A stretch of DNA of 64,000 bases from an uncultured Paraprevotella sp. (GCA_944321525.1 CALULQ010000002.1:95634-159633); one strand, 5' to 3'. Positions 17,958 through 25,583 are shown, numbered from the stretch's first letter. Notes: generated by a model not told the origin, from the sequence alone. Made by a program: numbers and translations.

Positions 17958-18187
17958 TAATGTTTCGCTTTTACCACATTATACAAATCTTCTATAGTAG
18001 ATGCATTACGAATATCGTCACCTTTTAAAGCAACCTCATATTCTTCATCCACCATCGCTATGACTGACAATGCAATCAAAGAAGACCATTCATCCAAATC
18101 CTTAAACACTGTATTGGCCTGAATCTCATTTGCATCCGTTTCATCAAATTGCTCTGCGAACTTCTCTACGAAATCTTGTAAATTCAT
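17957..18187 (-). CDS. Acyl carrier protein (capsule-encoded)
   Basis: A 76-residue acidic four-helix protein. The phosphopantetheine attachment region is DEWSSLIALSVIAMVDEEYEV, with Ser near residue 36-37 followed by Leu, as in DSL of canonical ACPs (here SSL). The ending IEDLYNVVKAKH matches the last ACP helix. It is distinct from the housekeeping acpP at 30102-30338, which has [10 protein letters not shown]. It overlaps the start of ketoacyl synthase copy 2 by one base and lies 5 bp after the aminotransferase gene, so it probably carries the acyl chain made by this operon. Confidence 0.88.
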   Translation of the reverse strand: MNLQDFVEKFAEQFDETDANEIQANTVFKDLDEWSSLIALSVIAMVDEEYEVALKGDDIRNASTIEDLYNVVKAKH

Positions 18188-18192
18188 ATTCC

Positions 18193-19302
18193 CTATTTTT
18201 TTATAATTGATAAAATTCTATCTGTATCAGTTTCTTGTAACCCATAATACATCGGCAAACAAATCACCTGCTCCGCTATTCTTGTAGCCACCGGAAGGTT
18301 TTCCGGCCTTGCCGAATCCAAACCCCGGTAGGTGCTGAACGTACTGATGAGCGGATAGAAGTAGCGACGACCAAGCACGTTGTGTTCCTTCATCTTGAAA
18401 TACAATTCGTCGCGCGTCATGCCGTACTGCTCCGCATCCACAAAGATGGGGAAATAGGCGTAATTATGGCGCACGCCGGGAAGGTCTTCCATCACACGGA
18501 TGCCGGGAACATCCTGCAATGCCTTGCGATAGGATTCGGCGACATGACGGCGGGCTTCTATTGCCCGGTCCACCTGCTTCAGGTTAATCAGGCCATAGGC
18601 CGCGCGCACCTCATCCATCTTGCTGTTGATGCCGGGAGCCACCACCGTGGTCTCGCCCGCGAAACCGAAGTTCTTCAAGTAGTCGATGCGTTTCTTGGTC
18701 TGTTCATCGTGCATCACCAAGGCGCCGCCTTCGATAGTGTTATACACTTTTGTGGCATGAAAACTCAGCGTGGACATATCGCCCGCATTCAAGATGCTTT
18801 CACCACCAACTTTCACGCCAAAGGCATGGGCCGCATCGTAAATCACCTTCAGCCCGTATTTGTCGGCTATCTCCTGGATACGTGCCGTGGCGCAGGGACG
18901 TCCATAGACATGCACCGGCATAATTGCCGTGGTGTGGGGGGTGATGGCCGCCTCTATCTTGTCGGGGTCGAGATTGCAGGTTTCGGGGTCGATGTCCACG
19001 AACACCGGTTTGATGCCGTTCCACCATAAGGCGTGTGTCGTGGCCACAAAACTGAAAGGTGTGGTAATCACCTCTCCCGTAATCCGCATGGCCTGCAGGG
19101 CGGTAATCAGCGGAAGCGTACCATTGGTAAACAAACTGATGAAGGGCACACCGAGATATTCGCACAGCGCCTTCTCCAGTTCCCTATGGTAATGCCCGTT
19201 GTTGGTGATCCACTTCCGTTGCCAGATGTCCTTCAAATAGACATTCAGTTCGTCCAACGAAGGCAACAACGGAGAAGTCACCGTAATCTGTTTCTCTTCC
19301 AT
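18193..19302 (-). CDS. DegT/DnrJ/EryC1-family sugar aminotransferase
   Basis: A 369-residue PLP-dependent nucleotide-sugar aminotransferase. The start MEEKQITVTSPLLPSLDEL is taken at the ATG 5 bp after wzx; a longer frame runs inside wzx. The PLP lysine is in TLSFHATKVYNTIEGGALV near residue 183, the form typical of VioA/FdtB-like 4- or 3-keto-sugar aminotransferases. PVHVYGRPCA and IYDAAHAFGV (PLP-binding Asp) precede it, and NVLGRRYFYPLISTF is near residue 315. It would convert a dTDP- or UDP-keto-6-deoxysugar to an amino sugar with glutamate as donor. Its composition is GC-rich, unlike the ACP gene just downstream. Confidence 0.9.
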   Translation of the reverse strand: MEEKQITVTSPLLPSLDELNVYLKDIWQRKWITNNGHYHRELEKALCEYLGVPFISLFTNGTLPLITALQAMRITGEVITTPFSFVATTHALWWNGIKPVFVDIDPETCNLDPDKIEAAITPHTTAIMPVHVYGRPCATARIQEIADKYGLKVIYDAAHAFGVKVGGESILNAGDMSTLSFHATKVYNTIEGGALVMHDEQTKKRIDYLKNFGFAGETTVVAPGINSKMDEVRAAYGLINLKQVDRAIEARRHVAESYRKALQDVPGIRVMEDLPGVRHNYAYFPIFVDAEQYGMTRDELYFKMKEHNVLGRRYFYPLISTFSTYRGLDSARPENLPVATRIAEQVICLPMYYGLQETDTDRILSIIKK

Positions 19303-19307
19303 ATCTC

Positions 19308-20744
19308 TTATTTTCCTTTTTTCCGCACCAAAGTCACCAACTCGTCGAATTCCTCGAACCGCATCAGTTTGGCACCGCCCAAGTAATAGACCGCCCCGGT
19401 CAAGATGCCCACCACTAACTGCCACCACAAGGAACCGAAGGCCTGCACGGTCAGCCAGACCAACACTCCCATGACCAAAGAGTGCACAAGGATGTGCAGC
19501 AGGTCTTTCATCTGGGCCACATAACCATAGCCAATGAGTCTCTTTGTATAATAGGTATTATAAACCAAGGCCAACAACGAGCCGACGATGCCACCATAGC
19601 ACATGGCCACAATCCCCAAGGGAACGGTCACACACAGAATAATGACACCCTGTATCTTCTTGATAATCTCCACCTTCAGGAAGAAGTCCGAACGGCCCTT
19701 CACCTGCAACAGACTCAGATTGATGGCATGAATGGGATACCACATGGACGAAAAGCAAAGAATCTGCAGCAAGTAAATCGTCCCCTCCCATTTGTCCGTC
19801 AATATCAACCGTACCATAGGGTCTGCCACCGCCGCCATACCTACCATCAAAGGGAATATGATGAAAGCGGACAAACGAAGAAAATGCTTATAAGCATGTG
19901 ACAAACGCTCCGTCTCGTTCTGGATGGAACTCAAGACAGGAAAGGTCACACTTTGGAGTATCCCTGTCAGGTTGGAAGACGGAAACTGCACGAAACTTCC
20001 CGCACGACTATACAGCCCTAAGATATGGGACGAGAAAACCCGTCCCACAATCAATGCGGAAAGGTTGCCGTATATCGTATCAAGCAGGCCTGAGGCCAAT
20101 AGTTTTGAACCGAACGAGAACATCTCGCGGAATGACTTCCATGAGAATGTCCACAATGGAATCCAACGCACAAACACCCACAGAAGGATGCTACGGAGCA
20201 AGGACGAACAAAGTTGTTGTGCAACCAATGCCCATACACCGAATCCGCTATAAGCCATCCATAGCCCGACCACCCCGGTAAACACCACCGTGATGATGGA
20301 TATTTTCGCCCGCGTCTTAAAGTCCAAAGCGATGGACAGCTTCGCACTCTGAATGCCCGAAAGTGATGAGAATACAAAGGTCAGCGCAAAGACCTTGGTC
20401 ACATCCTCCAGCAACGGGATTTTATAAAACGCGGCAATGTAGGGTGAAGCAAACCATAGCAAGGCATAAAAAAACAGCCCGACAACGATATTGAAATAGA
20501 ATACCGTAGAGAAGTCCGTGTCCGTCCGGTCCTGTTTCCTCACCAAAGCCGTCCCAAATCCGCTGTCAATAAAGGCCAAAGATACAGAAATGAAGATATT
20601 CAGCATCGCCACCACGCCGTAGTCCGAGGGCAGCAACAGGCGGGCAATCAGTATGCTGAAGAGGAACTGTATCCCTTGGGTGGAAAAGCGGTCAATGCCG
20701 CTCCACATCACGCCCTTGACGGTCTTCTCTTTCAGCGACGCCAT
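19308..20744 (-). CDS. wzx: Wzx-type polysaccharide flippase (MOP superfamily)
   Basis: A 478-residue membrane protein with about 12-14 hydrophobic segments. MASLKEKTVKGVMWSGIDRF and STQGIQFLFSILIARLLLPSDYGVVAML are the standard N-terminal signature of the polysaccharide_synt / MOP-family flippases, and the TDTDFSTVFYFNIVVGL and KTRAKISIITVVFTGVVGL segments are typical of the RfbX/Wzx branch. It should flip the lipid-linked repeat unit to the periplasm for Wzy. It follows upxY by 38 bp; no upxZ lies between them. Confidence 0.9.
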   Translation of the reverse strand: MASLKEKTVKGVMWSGIDRFSTQGIQFLFSILIARLLLPSDYGVVAMLNIFISVSLAFIDSGFGTALVRKQDRTDTDFSTVFYFNIVVGLFFYALLWFASPYIAAFYKIPLLEDVTKVFALTFVFSSLSGIQSAKLSIALDFKTRAKISIITVVFTGVVGLWMAYSGFGVWALVAQQLCSSLLRSILLWVFVRWIPLWTFSWKSFREMFSFGSKLLASGLLDTIYGNLSALIVGRVFSSHILGLYSRAGSFVQFPSSNLTGILQSVTFPVLSSIQNETERLSHAYKHFLRLSAFIIFPLMVGMAAVADPMVRLILTDKWEGTIYLLQILCFSSMWYPIHAINLSLLQVKGRSDFFLKVEIIKKIQGVIILCVTVPLGIVAMCYGGIVGSLLALVYNTYYTKRLIGYGYVAQMKDLLHILVHSLVMGVLVWLTVQAFGSLWWQLVVGILTGAVYYLGGAKLMRFEEFDELVTLVRKKGK

Positions 20745-20782
20745 TTTCTTCCAATCCTTTTACCTTTATGAAACTCCCGGCC

Positions 20783-21379
20783 TCACACCAGCTGAATGAA
20801 CTCCGGTTCCACCTCCACAGCGGCAGTCAGCAGGCCGGGAAGTTCCACGAAGAGGCGCTTCACGCGGGAGCCTTGGAGCTTCTGCAAGCGGCCTTCGTAG
20901 CCGTCGAGGGGACCGCCGATGATGCGCACCTGTTTGCCGAGCATGGCGGGCGTGATTTTCGCTGGGGTGTAGAAACAAGGGGAGTTCGTAGCCTCCACGG
21001 CTTGGATGAAACGATCCATATCGTCGTCCTTCACAGTCATGGGGATGTGGTTGCCTCCGCGCATGTAGCGGTATTGCAAGGTGCCGACCATCTCCACTAT
21101 GGGGTCGAGCACACGACGTGAATCGTGCACGAAGAGCAGGTCTTGCATGAAAGGCACTTCCTGGGGTTCGCGCTTGCCTTGGCGGACTCTCAATTTCCAC
21201 ACCATGGGCGTGAACACTTTGATGTTCATATCACCCAGCATCTTGTAAGCCGGCAACTTGGCATTATGACGCTTTAGGTCGCGCATGACGAACCAGCGGA
21301 GCTGGTCGAACTCCGAGATGACAGACAACGATTTCTGAGGTTGCACACTATTGTGTAAAGAAGCACAAATATTGTCCAT
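20783..21379 (-). CDS. upxY: UpxY-family capsule transcription antiterminator (NusG-like)
   Basis: A 198-residue NusG paralogue of the UpxY family, the first gene of the capsule operon. LRWFVMRDLKRHNAKLPAYKML near residue 28 starts the NGN domain (usual motif WY/F followed by an Arg/Lys-rich helix); IKVFTPMVWKLRVRQGKREPQEVPFMQDLLFVH is the NGN core; GKQVRIIGGPLDGYEGRLQK near residue 148 is the KOW domain. In Bacteroides, UpxY proteins prevent premature termination in the 5' leader of their own capsule operon. The usual partner upxZ, an inhibitor of other UpxY proteins, is not found directly downstream. Confidence 0.92.
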   Translation of the reverse strand: MDNICASLHNSVQPQKSLSVISEFDQLRWFVMRDLKRHNAKLPAYKMLGDMNIKVFTPMVWKLRVRQGKREPQEVPFMQDLLFVHDSRRVLDPIVEMVGTLQYRYMRGGNHIPMTVKDDDMDRFIQAVEATNSPCFYTPAKITPAMLGKQVRIIGGPLDGYEGRLQKLQGSRVKRLFVELPGLLTAAVEVEPEFIQLV

Positions 21380-21434
21380 AGTTCAGCAAATTGCATTCCT
21401 TCGACTCCTGCAAGTTGCCGTATTCTATTAGGCC

Positions 21435-21476
21435 TCAAGCAGTTATAACAACCATCCTCAAAAGTTCTTTTCTCAT
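21435..21476 (-). other. Possible 13-residue leader peptide in the upxY 5' leader
   Basis: An ATG with AGAGG just before it opens a 13-codon frame (MRKELLRMVVITA) ending in TGA, about 55 bp upstream of upxY and inside the leader that the ON-state transcript would contain. There is no protein evidence for it and a frame of this size can occur by chance. Confidence 0.2.
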
Positions 21477-21556
21477 GCCTCTACGTCTTCCCACCTTTTA
21501 GTTTTTCTTGAAAGAGACCTTGTAAGACTGTTTTCAATACGCGTCTCACTTGATTG

Positions 21557-21583
21557 TCTCCTATGGTGAGATAGTCTTTTCGC
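21557..21583. repeat. Inverted repeat, left (27 bp) of invertible promoter
   Basis: Begins TCTCCTATGGTGAGATAGTC and ends TTTTCGC. It is an exact reverse complement of 21720-21746. The match stops immediately on both sides. This is the expected recombinase crossover site. Confidence 0.93.
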
Positions 21584-21688
21584 AGAAACATCTGCATTTC
21601 AATCCATTGTAGAGTTATTAACAGCGTTTTTCGGTAAACTGTTGATTACTTTTTCCTCCAAAAACGCAAAAAATAGTCTCTAAATTAA

Positions 21689-21717
21689 TTGAAAAAGAAA
21701 TTGTTTTTATATATTTG
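21689..21717 (+). promoter_or_regulatory. Bacteroidales promoter inside the invertible segment
   Basis: TATATTTG at 21710-21717 fits the -7 consensus TAnnTTTG, with TTG at 21689-21691 as the -33 element and an 18-bp spacer. Transcription would start near 21723 inside the right repeat and run into the antisense strand of the recombinase gene. Confidence 0.8.
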
Positions 21718-21719
21718 CA

Positions 21720-21746
21720 GCGAAAAGACTATCTCACCATAGGAGA
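21720..21746. repeat. Inverted repeat, right (27 bp) of invertible promoter
   Basis: Begins GCGAAAAGACTATCTCACCA and ends TAGGAGA; the exact reverse complement of 21557-21583, 33 bp from the end of the recombinase gene. Confidence 0.93.
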
Positions 21747-21779
21747 AAGACTTTTTCGTGAAACAGCATACATCTGTCA

Positions 21780-22988
21780 TTAAAGGTCTTTCAATATCCT
21801 TCTGTTGGCTTTATCCACCTCGCTGGAACGGATGGAGTCCAAATAAATCTGCGTGGTGATTTCCGAATCATGCCCCAGTCCTTCACTTATTACCGACAAA
21901 GGCACGTCCTTTCCGCGGGCGATAGTGGCCCAGCTATGGCGGCTATAATATAAGGATAAAGGAGCTTTCAGTCGGGCCAGACGCGCCACGTCTTTCAGCC
22001 GGCGGTTAATTTTCATCATCTGGTTCTGATACTGCCGCCGCTCGCTCCCGTCCTCGCGAAGGATGATGGGTAGCAAATATTGCGTGGTGGTCGGTCCGCG
22101 CTTGTCCAGTATGTCCTGCATCTGCCGTGTCCACTCGATGGTCAGCCTCTGCCCCGTTTTTCTCCGCTGATAGGTCAGATAACCGTTCTTCAGGTCGCAC
22201 TTTTTGAGATAAGCCATGTCCACGAAAGACATGCCGCGGGTGCAGAAGCTGAAGATGAACATGTCGCGGGCAAAGTCCAACGTCGGCATGGAAGAGAGGT
22301 CCAACCCCTTCAGGCGCTTGACTTCCGCCAACGAGAGGCAGCGTTTGAGCGTCTTGTCCATGCCGCAATAGACATGCTTGAAGGGATGTCGGTCTTCCGT
22401 CAGCCCGCGTTCCACGGCCTGCTTGTAGATGGTGCGCAGGATGCGCATGTAGAACGAAGTGGTGTTGCGCGCCAAGCCGCGGCTCCGCAGTTCGGTCTCG
22501 TACATCTCCATCAGACCGGCGTCCATCATACCGAACGACAGGTCTATCCCGTGCCGGAAGCGCATGAAGCTGTTCAGCGTTGCCTGATAGGTCTCGCTCG
22601 AACGGATCTTCCCCATGATTTTCTTGCCGGCAATCAGTTCGCGGATGAAGCCGAAAACACCGGCGCCCGAGGCTACGGACGACTCGTAGCGGGCCACAAC
22701 GTCGTCCACGCCATATTCTCCGCCCGCCCGGTCGCATTCGCTTACGATGCACTGCAGCGTGCGCAGTTCCCACTCCACTCCAAGGCGGACAACGAGCAAC
22801 AGGGAATGGCGGGAAGAGGCTTGCGCAGGAAGCACTATCTGACCGGACTCCCCGTCCCACTCGCCATTGTAGATTCTGTATTTGCTCTTAATCTTACGTA
22901 CCGCACGGTGACGGATCACCTGGAAAAACAACGCGCCTTCCTTGTCCGGACACACGGAAGGCCTGAATTTAAGTTTTACTGATGTCAT
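21780..22988 (-). CDS. Tyrosine site-specific recombinase (promoter invertase)
   Basis: A 402-residue phage-integrase-type recombinase of the Bacteroidetes family with an N-terminal arm domain, a SAM-like core-binding domain (TYQATLNSFMRFRHGIDLSF near residue 130) and a catalytic domain. Catalytic residues: Arg in FSFCTRGMSFVDMAYL near residue 245, Lys in RRKTGQR, RH in YYSRHSWATIA (Tyr replaces the first His of HxxR, as in many Bacteroidetes members), His in SEGLGHDSEIT, and Tyr in TQIYLDSIRSSE near residue 385. The start MTSVKLKFRPS is preferred over a frame extension of 7 codons. Lying 33 bp from the inverted repeat, it very likely flips the capsule promoter. No phage genes or att-type direct repeats are nearby. 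Confidence 0.9.
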   Translation of the reverse strand: MTSVKLKFRPSVCPDKEGALFFQVIRHRAVRKIKSKYRIYNGEWDGESGQIVLPAQASSRHSLLLVVRLGVEWELRTLQCIVSECDRAGGEYGVDDVVARYESSVASGAGVFGFIRELIAGKKIMGKIRSSETYQATLNSFMRFRHGIDLSFGMMDAGLMEMYETELRSRGLARNTTSFYMRILRTIYKQAVERGLTEDRHPFKHVYCGMDKTLKRCLSLAEVKRLKGLDLSSMPTLDFARDMFIFSFCTRGMSFVDMAYLKKCDLKNGYLTYQRRKTGQRLTIEWTRQMQDILDKRGPTTTQYLLPIILREDGSERRQYQNQMMKINRRLKDVARLARLKAPLSLYYSRHSWATIARGKDVPLSVISEGLGHDSEITTQIYLDSIRSSEVDKANRRILKDL

Positions 22989-23130
22989 TTTGAAATAGGT
23001 TAGTCGCACGAATTAAGCGATACTACGCCTATTCCGCAAGACACAATCCTAATAAATATCTCTTTTCCCGCCCCGAATTTGGGAATGTACAACCGGAGAT
23101 TATCTTTCCGTGTGCAGGAGGAACGGGTAT

Positions 23131-23890
23131 GGCGGCGGTACGTTCCGGCGGCATCGTTCCGGCAGTACGTTCCGGCGGATTTACAATCCGACGGAATTAA
23201 ATATAAGGATCTGTGATCCGACAAAGACATACGTTATGCCCTGAAGGAGAAAGAGGAACGAGGATTTTTGGCGGATTGAAAATTCTCATATTTAATACCC
23301 AGTACGTTCCGGCGGATTTATAATCCGACGGAATCAAATATAAGGATCTGTGATCCGATAAAGACATACGTTACGCCCTGAAGAAGAAAGAGGAACGAGG
23401 ATTTTTGGCGGATTGAAAATCCTCATATTTAATACCCTTGGATTGCAAATCCAAGGGAACGAAGGAACGAACAAGGCAGTATGTTCCGGCAGTATGTTTC
23501 GGCGGATTTACAATCCGACGGAATTAAATATAAGGATCTGTGATCCGACAAAGACATACGTTATGCCCTGAAGGAGAAAGAGGAACGGGGATTTTTGGCG
23601 GATTGAAAATCCTCATATTTAACATCCTTGGATTGCAAATCCAAGGGAACAAGTCCAAGGGAACGAGGGAACGAACAAGGTAGTACGTTCCGGCGGCATC
23701 GTTCCGGCAGTACGTTCCGGCGGATTTATAATCCGACGAAATCAAATATAAGGATCTGTGATCCGATAAAGACATACGTTATGCCCTGAAGGAGAAAGAG
23801 GAACGGGGATTTTTGGCGGATTAAAAATCATCATATTTAATACCCTTGGATTGCAAATCCAAGGGAACAAGTCCAAGGGAACGAGAGCGG
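23131..23890. repeat. Four-copy palindrome-rich tandem repeat (REP-like)
   Basis: Four imperfect copies start near 23146, 23301, 23478 and 23682. Comparable points (AAATATAAGGAT) lie at 23199, 23336, 23526 and 23744, so spacing is 137, 190 and 218 bp. Each copy has AGTACGTTCCGGCGGATTTA, then short palindromes: CGGATTTACAATCCG, GGATCTGTGATCC, GGATTTT...AAAATCC and, in copies 2-4, TTGGATTGCAAATCCAA. All share the GGATT...AATCC stem theme. Open frames read on the minus strand through the copies (MSLSDHRSLYLI...) are by-products. The stretch resembles REP elements scattered by RAYT-type transposases in Bacteroidetes; no such transposase is in the window. Confidence 0.85.
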
Positions 23891-23910
23891 AGGCTGTGCA
23901 AAATGGTGCG

Positions 23911-24810
23911 TCACATCCGGCCCAGCTTCTCGCGCAGGCCGTCGGTATAGGCGCGCCACAACTGGGGGATGTCGCGCCAGCGGTAGCCTTTGGAGAAGGG
24001 CGCGGTGAAGAAAGCCACGAGGATATAGCCGATGACGCCGTTAAAACCTCGCAGGTAGCGCACGCCCCAATTGCGCCCGTAATGATGGTTCAGATAGGTG
24101 GAATTACGTATCTGATAGAAGCGTTTCCACTTCTTCTTCTGGTTGCGCACCGCCCACGAGTCGCCCGAGAAGAACTTCTCCTTGTCCATCAGAGCAGCGG
24201 GCACATAGAGTATCTTGTAACCGGCGGAGACGGTGCGAAGGCAGTAGTCCGTGTCGTCGCAAAAGATGAAAAGATCCTTGTTGGGCAACCCCACGCGCTC
24301 CACCACTTCCCGTCGCACGCAAAGTCCCTCGAAAGCCGTGCCACCAATTTCCGTGGGGCCGTCCACCGGCACGCCGGCCAGCCGGCCTTCGTACATGGAC
24401 GCAAAGGGACGGGAGAGGTTGTAGCCGAGGAAGTCGTTGGTGTACACCCGCCCCTCCATCAGCCGCCGGGGCGCCAGTATGCCCACGTCCGCCCGCGCGG
24501 CATGGTCCATCAGCCGCGAAAGGCAGTCGGGACGCGGGAACACGTCGTCGTCCATGCACCAAATCCAGTCGGCCCCCATGCCGAAGGCGCGCTGCATCCC
24601 CGTGTGGAAACCGCCGGACCCGCCGACATTCTCCTGGTGCACCACCACCAGTCCTGCCTGCGTGTCCAGCCATTCGTGCGTGCCGTCGGTGGCCCCGTTG
24701 TCCACCACCACGATGGCCGCCAGGGGCGTCTCCTGCCGCTTCAGGCAGTCGAGGTTGCGCTTGAGCAATTCCAACCGGTTGTATGTGACCACTACGGCAA
24801 TGATTTTCAT
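23911..24810 (-). CDS. Glycosyltransferase, GT2 family (galactofuranosyl/rhamnosyl-transferase-like)
   Basis: A 299-residue GT2 enzyme. The start MKIIAVVVTYNRLELLKRN is the canonical N-terminus; an upstream extension of 24 codons is rejected. VVVDNGATDGTHEWL, ENVGGSGGFHTGMQRAF and WIWCMDDDVFPRPDCL near residue 85 are the hallmarks of the GlfT/rhamnosyltransferase branch. FIFCDDTDYCLR near residue 180 is the catalytic region. It pairs with 48350-49261. With UDP-galactopyranose mutase 1.5 kb away in the same direction, galactofuranose is a plausible donor. Confidence 0.88.
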   Translation of the reverse strand: MKIIAVVVTYNRLELLKRNLDCLKRQETPLAAIVVVDNGATDGTHEWLDTQAGLVVVHQENVGGSGGFHTGMQRAFGMGADWIWCMDDDVFPRPDCLSRLMDHAARADVGILAPRRLMEGRVYTNDFLGYNLSRPFASMYEGRLAGVPVDGPTEIGGTAFEGLCVRREVVERVGLPNKDLFIFCDDTDYCLRTVSAGYKILYVPAALMDKEKFFSGDSWAVRNQKKKWKRFYQIRNSTYLNHHYGRNWGVRYLRGFNGVIGYILVAFFTAPFSKGYRWRDIPQLWRAYTDGLREKLGRM

Positions 24811-24818
24811 AACGTCGT

Positions 24819-25583
24819 TCAATATAATCCGTTGATTTTTCCGGGCTGCGTGCTCCTGTAGGCCTGCATGAGCCTGAAGCACTCGTCGGCATCGAAGCCG
24901 CGCGCGGCGGCATACTCCTCAGCCATCAGGCGGTGCATGTGGGGCGTGGCGGGCAGGCGCTCAAAGTTCTTGCAGCCCCGCTTGATGTCGATGGGGCCCA
25001 CGTACATGCGGTTCAGGTCCACGATGTCGAGTTTCACGCCCGTTTCAGTCTTGGCGAAGAGGATGTTGCCCCGCCCGTAGTCCTTGTGGGCATAGCCATG
25101 CTCGTGGAGGACGGCCGTGAGCCGCCCCACGGCGCGGACCACCTCGTCGGCATAATCGAAATCCTGATAGAAAAGGTCGTTGTACGTGTGAGGGCAATCG
25201 GACATGAAGGTCACGTAGTAGCTGCGGTCGAAAAGCAGGCCGCGCCGCACGTTGAGGTAACCGACGGGATAGGGCGTGCCCACGCCGATGGACAGGAACA
25301 GCCGGGCATGGTCGAAGGAGCGTTTGGCCTTCGACGGGCGGAATATGCCATAGACGAAACGGTTGACCACATTCGGGCGGCGGAACGACTTGACCACCAG
25401 CTTGCGCCCCGCGCATTCCATCATCCGCAGCTCGTTCCGCCCTTTGTAGACCACCGTTCCCTCGCCGGCAGCGAAGCGCTCGGGCACCGACCGCATGAAG
25501 CCTTCCAACGCCTCGCAGCCGGGTTGCACCACCAGCGTGCGGGGCGCGAACACCCTGCGGAGCGCATTTCCGAAGTTTCCCAT
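24819..25583 (-). CDS. LPS core heptose/Kdo kinase-like protein (WaaP/InaA family)
   Basis: A 254-residue protein-kinase-fold protein. The start MGNFGNALRRVF is chosen because it lies 5 bp after the upstream stop. RKLVVKSFRRPNVVNRFVYG near residue 67 contains the ATP-binding Lys; HEHGYAHKDYGRGNILF near residue 165 is the catalytic loop (HxDxxxxN with Lys-Asp); KLDIVDLNRMYVG supplies the metal-binding Asp. The family phosphorylates inner-core sugars or related lipid-linked glycans in the cytoplasm. It lies between two GT2 genes, consistent with lipopolysaccharide or lipooligosaccharide core assembly. Confidence 0.85.
   Translation of the reverse strand: MGNFGNALRRVFAPRTLVVQPGCEALEGFMRSVPERFAAGEGTVVYKGRNELRMMECAGRKLVVKSFRRPNVVNRFVYGIFRPSKAKRSFDHARLFLSIGVGTPYPVGYLNVRRGLLFDRSYYVTFMSDCPHTYNDLFYQDFDYADEVVRAVGRLTAVLHEHGYAHKDYGRGNILFAKTETGVKLDIVDLNRMYVGPIDIKRGCKNFERLPATPHMHRLMAEEYAAARGFDADECFRLMQAYRSTQPGKINGLY

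Larger units (their letters stand above)
21557..21746. promoter_or_regulatory. Invertible capsule promoter segment (phase switch), OFF orientation
   Basis: A 190-bp segment bounded by two perfect 27-bp inverted repeats (see separate entries) with a 136-bp AT-rich centre. The centre contains one strong Bacteroidales promoter that points right, away from upxY. The position between upxY and a tyrosine recombinase gene, the repeat length and the segment length match known phase-variable capsule promoters of Bacteroides. Flipping would place the -7 box at about 21586-21593 on the minus strand, giving a leader of about 200 nt before upxY. Confidence 0.9.

Noticed and set aside
21780..22988. Tyrosine recombinase as integrase of a prophage or integrative element
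   Set aside because: No phage, conjugation or att-type direct repeats nearby; the adjacent perfect inverted repeats fit promoter inversion far better.
23000..23775. Minus-strand frames starting MSLSDHRSLYLI in the repeat region
   Set aside because: They read through the palindromic repeat copies, two of them with the same sequence because the repeat itself recurs; no domain or ribosome-binding support.
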